A model generated the notes under the pieces. That model was not told the DNA's origin. It searched no databases and was given only the letters and a program-made list of their open reading frames with translations. A stretch of DNA of 64,000 bases, from assembly GCA_021234155.1 (NCBI GenBank), contig JAJEKV010000022.1, positions 10,756,621 to 10,820,620 of the forward strand. Direction: 5' to 3'. Origin of the DNA: Isoetes taiwanensis. Its lineage: Eukaryota > Streptophyta > Lycopodiopsida > Isoetales > Isoetaceae. The position numbers and the translations under genes were made by a program. The first letter of the stretch is position 1, and each line of letters starts with the position of its first letter. Of this stretch, positions 60,625 to 64,000 are shown piece after piece.

Positions 60625-62345
60625 GGTTAGAAGGAGAAGCTCGATCCACCCAAGCTGGATTCACTAGAGTCTTTATCTTGGAGCGGGGAAGTACTTTATC
60701 CGCTTTCGGACCAACAAGCTTGGCCTACGGAGGAATTGGAAGTAGAGGGAGACTTATCGGTAGAGGAAGAGAGGTAGGGCTGACGGTGATTCTTCATGTC
60801 TAGATCACGCCATGTATATTCTTTTTGTAAGTATTTTCGAAAGGACCTTAGTAAATTCCCTTTTTAGGAGTCTTTGCCTTTTTGGAAAAGCATTTAACCT
60901 TTCCTTACCAAGTCTAAAGTTGATGCCTTTGTGGATTTGGCGGTTAGTCTTTAGAAGCTAGGGGAACCGGGGTTGAATCCTTGTGAGGACAAGTTCGGAT
61001 GGGTTGACATCGAGGTCGTTATCAACCATAAATTTTAATAGGCAATGGTTTCATTTAAAGTCACTTGTTGGTGTGAATCCTAGGCTTAGGGCTAATTATT
61101 TTTGTTCTAATATCGTAACAATTCTTCCCTTTTATTTGATCGGAATGCCCTGCGTCGATCATAAAAAAAAAAATTGCTCATCTCAATTGGTTTTAGAGAT
61201 GGCCCCAAGTGTCGAGGGCTTTCTCCAATTCATTTAGAGATGGCCTCTAAAATCAATTTGAAGTCTTTGAAGGCTCAACACTAGGTGTAAGATATTTGAG
61301 CCTTAGGCAATTAAGCACATTGCGTATATCATTCTTTAGATATTTCCACCAGGGGTACGTTGGTTGTCATCAGGGCTAAATGTACGTTTTAAATGTATGG
61401 CGGTTCTTTTACTGGTGATTGAATGCCCTCGTCGTCATAAAAAAAATTACTCATGCAATTCACAGAGATGGCCTCAAGTCAATCGAGGGCTTTCATCTCG
61501 ATTCATTTAGAGATGGCCTCAAATCAATTTGAGGTCTTTGAGCTCAACTTCGTGTAAAGATATTTGAGCCTTAGGCATTTAAGCGTGATAGCATTATATA
61601 TGATTAATAAGCCTCAGTCCATGGCAGGAAATGGCTTAACAACCATCCCGACCTTTAATGTTGTGAATGCGACAACATTGGTATTAATTCCACATACTTG
61701 AGGACAGAAGCATCTCGAGGAGGAGGAATTGATATGTTCTATAAATTATTAGTATTAAGTCTGAAAGTTTGGGGCCCAGCTGGATATGGTTTTCTTAAAG
61801 GTCACGCCCGCTTTTGATGTGTTGGTTATTACTAGAGGTGCTAGTGTTTTAACATTTGGTATAGACGAGGTTCAAATCTTGACAACATTGGTGTGTTCCA
61901 CGCCTGGCGAGGACAAGCATATCGAGGAAAGGGAGGAATTGATATGGTCTATGGGTATGGGATGAAGCCTTAAGAAGGTTTAGGGGCCATTTTGGTCAAA
62001 ATTTCCTTGAAGGAGAAGCTCGATCCACCCAATCGGATTCACCAGCGAGGAAGTCTTTATCATGGAGAGCGGGAAATCTTTATCCGCTCGGACCAACAGA
62101 AAACTGGTACATGGATAATTGGGAAGTAGAAGGGAAAATCGATGAGAGGAAGAGGTAGGGCTATGTGACGATTCTTCATCCTGCGTCCCATGTATATCCT
62201 TTTATATTCTCACGAGAATCCCTTAAAAGGTAAATTCCTTTTTAGCATTTGCCTTTTAAAAGGCTGACCCCCAACCTTCTTATTAAGTCTAAAGTTGGTG
62301 CCTTGGTTAGGTGCTTGATTAACTCAAGCTAAGGGCTTCAGAGTG
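60625..62345. repeat. Nested direct repeats
   Basis: An outer pair (about 60625-60980 and 62005-62345) shares GAAGGAGAAGCTCGATCCAC, TATCCGCT...CGGACCAACA and GAGGTAGGGCT in order. An inner pair (about 61140-61340 and 61425-61600) shares TTTAGAGATGGCCTC and GATATTTGAGCCTTAGGCA. A third pair (about 61665-61740 and 61870-61950) shares GACAACATTGGT and GGAGGAATTGATATG. None of the outer pair's ends is TG...CA with a clear target duplication, so the repeat type is undetermined. Confidence 0.8.
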
Positions 62346-62379
62346 CAGTCACCCGTTGTGACTCCTGGCTGGAAAGAAA

Positions 62380-64000
62380 TGAGCATGTTTGGTTAACTTT
62401 CTCCCAGTCACCACAAGAATAGCGTAATTTCTGTTTGTGTTCTTGGCAATCCTCTCTTATGAAGTCCATGCTAATAGATTCCCATTTCTTTGGAATGAGT
62501 AGCGGCTGCAAAAGGCAGTGCCTTTAATCACATTAGAGCCTTAACACATGAACACATCACACAATTTTGGATATACTTTTCGAATATAATCTTATAATCG
62601 GCCAAAAGAAACTTCTCTTTATCTTGTGATATGTCTTATGGAAACCACTGGATGACTGATATTCTTTGCATCATGACATTCCATTTAGTATCTTCTTTTT
62701 AATGTGATCTATTGCGGGAATACAAACTCTTGATTTGTATCTCAATATTCCTGCATTCAAAACTATAATTATCCTTTATCTCGATTTTCATTTTGTACTT
62801 CCTTGTTTCGGTCCAAAATAATTATGCAGTAGTAATAGCATTTCACCTCATCCAACCAATCTGTTGTCATCATCGTTATTGCATAACAATAGTATTATCT
62901 TCAAGCTCTAATTCCTAATAGATAATATCTAAGCTAAGTGCATGTACAATTGCAGTAGTTCTGATCATAAATTGGGATAATCTCGTTGAAATAGGACAAC
63001 TTATAGAAATATATACACATACATGCTTGTCTTGCATCAATACAACTCTGTCCCTTCCCACTATCTGTCATAACACGATACTTCTTACTCGGGATGCACT
63101 TTTAAAACAAGAGCATTTATCAATTTCTCTTTTAAATCTCTGAAAGCTTTCTCATTACAAAGGCCGACAGCATGTTGTTTGTAAGCGTTGTCAAGGAGGA
63201 CTTGCTATTGTAGAGAAACTTTTTGATAGAATTTTTCTAGAAGAACCACCAAGTCCTAAGAATAGGTACACACATTTTTGGGTTTTAGGGCTGGCCATTC
63301 TCTTTGCCGCCTCAACCTTTTTGGGGGTGAGGTTTAATTCCCTCTATATTTGAAACAATATGACCTAAATAATCCATTTGGCTGCAAGGCTGGAACACTT
63401 GACTTTCTTAGCATACGGTACCTCTTATTTTAAAACAATTCTCGGATGTATACTGTAGCCATTTTAATTCTTTGAATAAATGAGTATGTTATCAAAAATA
63501 TCATTCATTAGACAAAGTTGTAGTGCATTGCATTAAGCCAAGAAACAACCACTAAATTCAAGGTGCCATATCTTGTAATATTTGTTTTGGGTAGCGTATC
63601 TCTTTGAGTTCTTATACATTATCTAGATCTAAGATCTATCACTGAAATAATGAAGATCCTTGAAGTTTATCAAACAAGTCATCTATTCTAGGCAATGGAT
63701 ACTTTGATTCTTGGTGATATCTTTTAATTGCCTATAATCAACACACACATATACGCATAGAACCATCTTTTTCATAACAAATAATACTATGACACCAAAA
63801 AAGGTAGAAGCCTGAGAGCGTATGTATCCTTGATCTAAAAGTTCTGTGCTTGTTTTAATTCCACTAAAAACAGCAAATATATGGAGCTTTTGATGGAGAA
63901 GCTCACGGAACCAATTCAGCGGCATGATCAAGCATATCTTTGGTGGCACCGTCCAACTCTTCAGTACTTCCTTGAATAGAGGATGTCACGCATCATTCAT
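62380..64000 (-). mobile_element. Second Ty3/gypsy element, pol region, running off the right edge
   Basis: Minus-strand pol blocks appear in order. ELLDQGYIRSQAS, then CVDYRQLKDITK (63683-63949), match the start of gypsy RT. A broken NDIFDN-like YLDD region lies at about 63480-63520. NEKAFRDLKEKLINALVL (about 63110-63165) and a VLMQDKH stretch (about 63030) match the RT-RNase H junction and early RNase H. Stops and frameshifts show it is dead. No LTR lies within the window. It is not the same copy as the element at 10.6-49.7 kb. Confidence 0.85.

Overview
The window looks like nuclear DNA from a non-seed vascular plant, most likely a fern. The best clue is an intact single-exon microbial-type terpene synthase-like (MTPSL) gene at about 3.2-4.3 kb, a family known from mosses, liverworts, hornworts, lycophytes and ferns but not from seed plants. 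The rest fits a large plant genome: AT-rich, few genes, L1-type LINEs, a CACTA transposon, chromodomain Ty3/gypsy elements and a Harbinger-type MITE. No rRNA, complete tRNA, organelle or bacterial genes were seen. The species is not identified.

Layout. 1-3.2 kb holds decayed sequence with a 242-bp tandem duplication (899-1382). 3.2-4.33 kb (minus) is the MTPSL gene. Its upstream region (4.35-5.35 kb) has a TATA box, tandem repeats, two G-boxes in an inverted repeat and a 272-bp MITE with perfect 17-bp ends. 5.3-9.3 kb has no gene I can support. At 9311-9415, 9788-9918 and 59656-59788 (plus) are three phase-compatible exons of one unidentified host gene. The last two are separated by a 49.7-kb intron made almost wholly of nested transposons.

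The nest, outermost first: (1) a 5'-truncated plus-strand LINE (10068-59190) with a 13-bp target duplication; (2) inserted in it, a minus-strand Ty3/gypsy chromovirus (10621-49747) with a 5-bp duplication, LTRs, PBS, PPT, gag, protease, RT, RNase H, integrase and chromodomain, and separately a minus-strand LINE (about 49.96-57.65 kb); (3) in the gypsy integrase, a CACTA element (13444-21782) with a TAA duplication, and in the right gypsy LTR a related LTR in the opposite orientation (about 47027-48714); (4) in the CACTA element, a non-autonomous LTR retrotransposon (16174-20565) with a CAAAT duplication. Removing the nest leaves an intron of about 600 bp.

Inside the gypsy element, 25.3-46.6 kb is not ordinary retrotransposon sequence. 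It holds several diverged copies of a multi-kilobase unit with long TTC/GAA arrays (26-39 kb), a roughly 195-bp satellite-like array (42.6-43.6 kb) and unrecognised DNA.

After the host gene come complex direct repeats (60.6-62.4 kb) and the pol region of a second minus-strand Ty3/gypsy element running off the right edge. Repeat copies differ by odd indels, often where one copy has clustered CAG/CTG and the other GCGG, so part of the apparent decay may be consensus error. Apart from the MTPSL gene and the three host exons, nearly every coding trace is transposon pseudogene.
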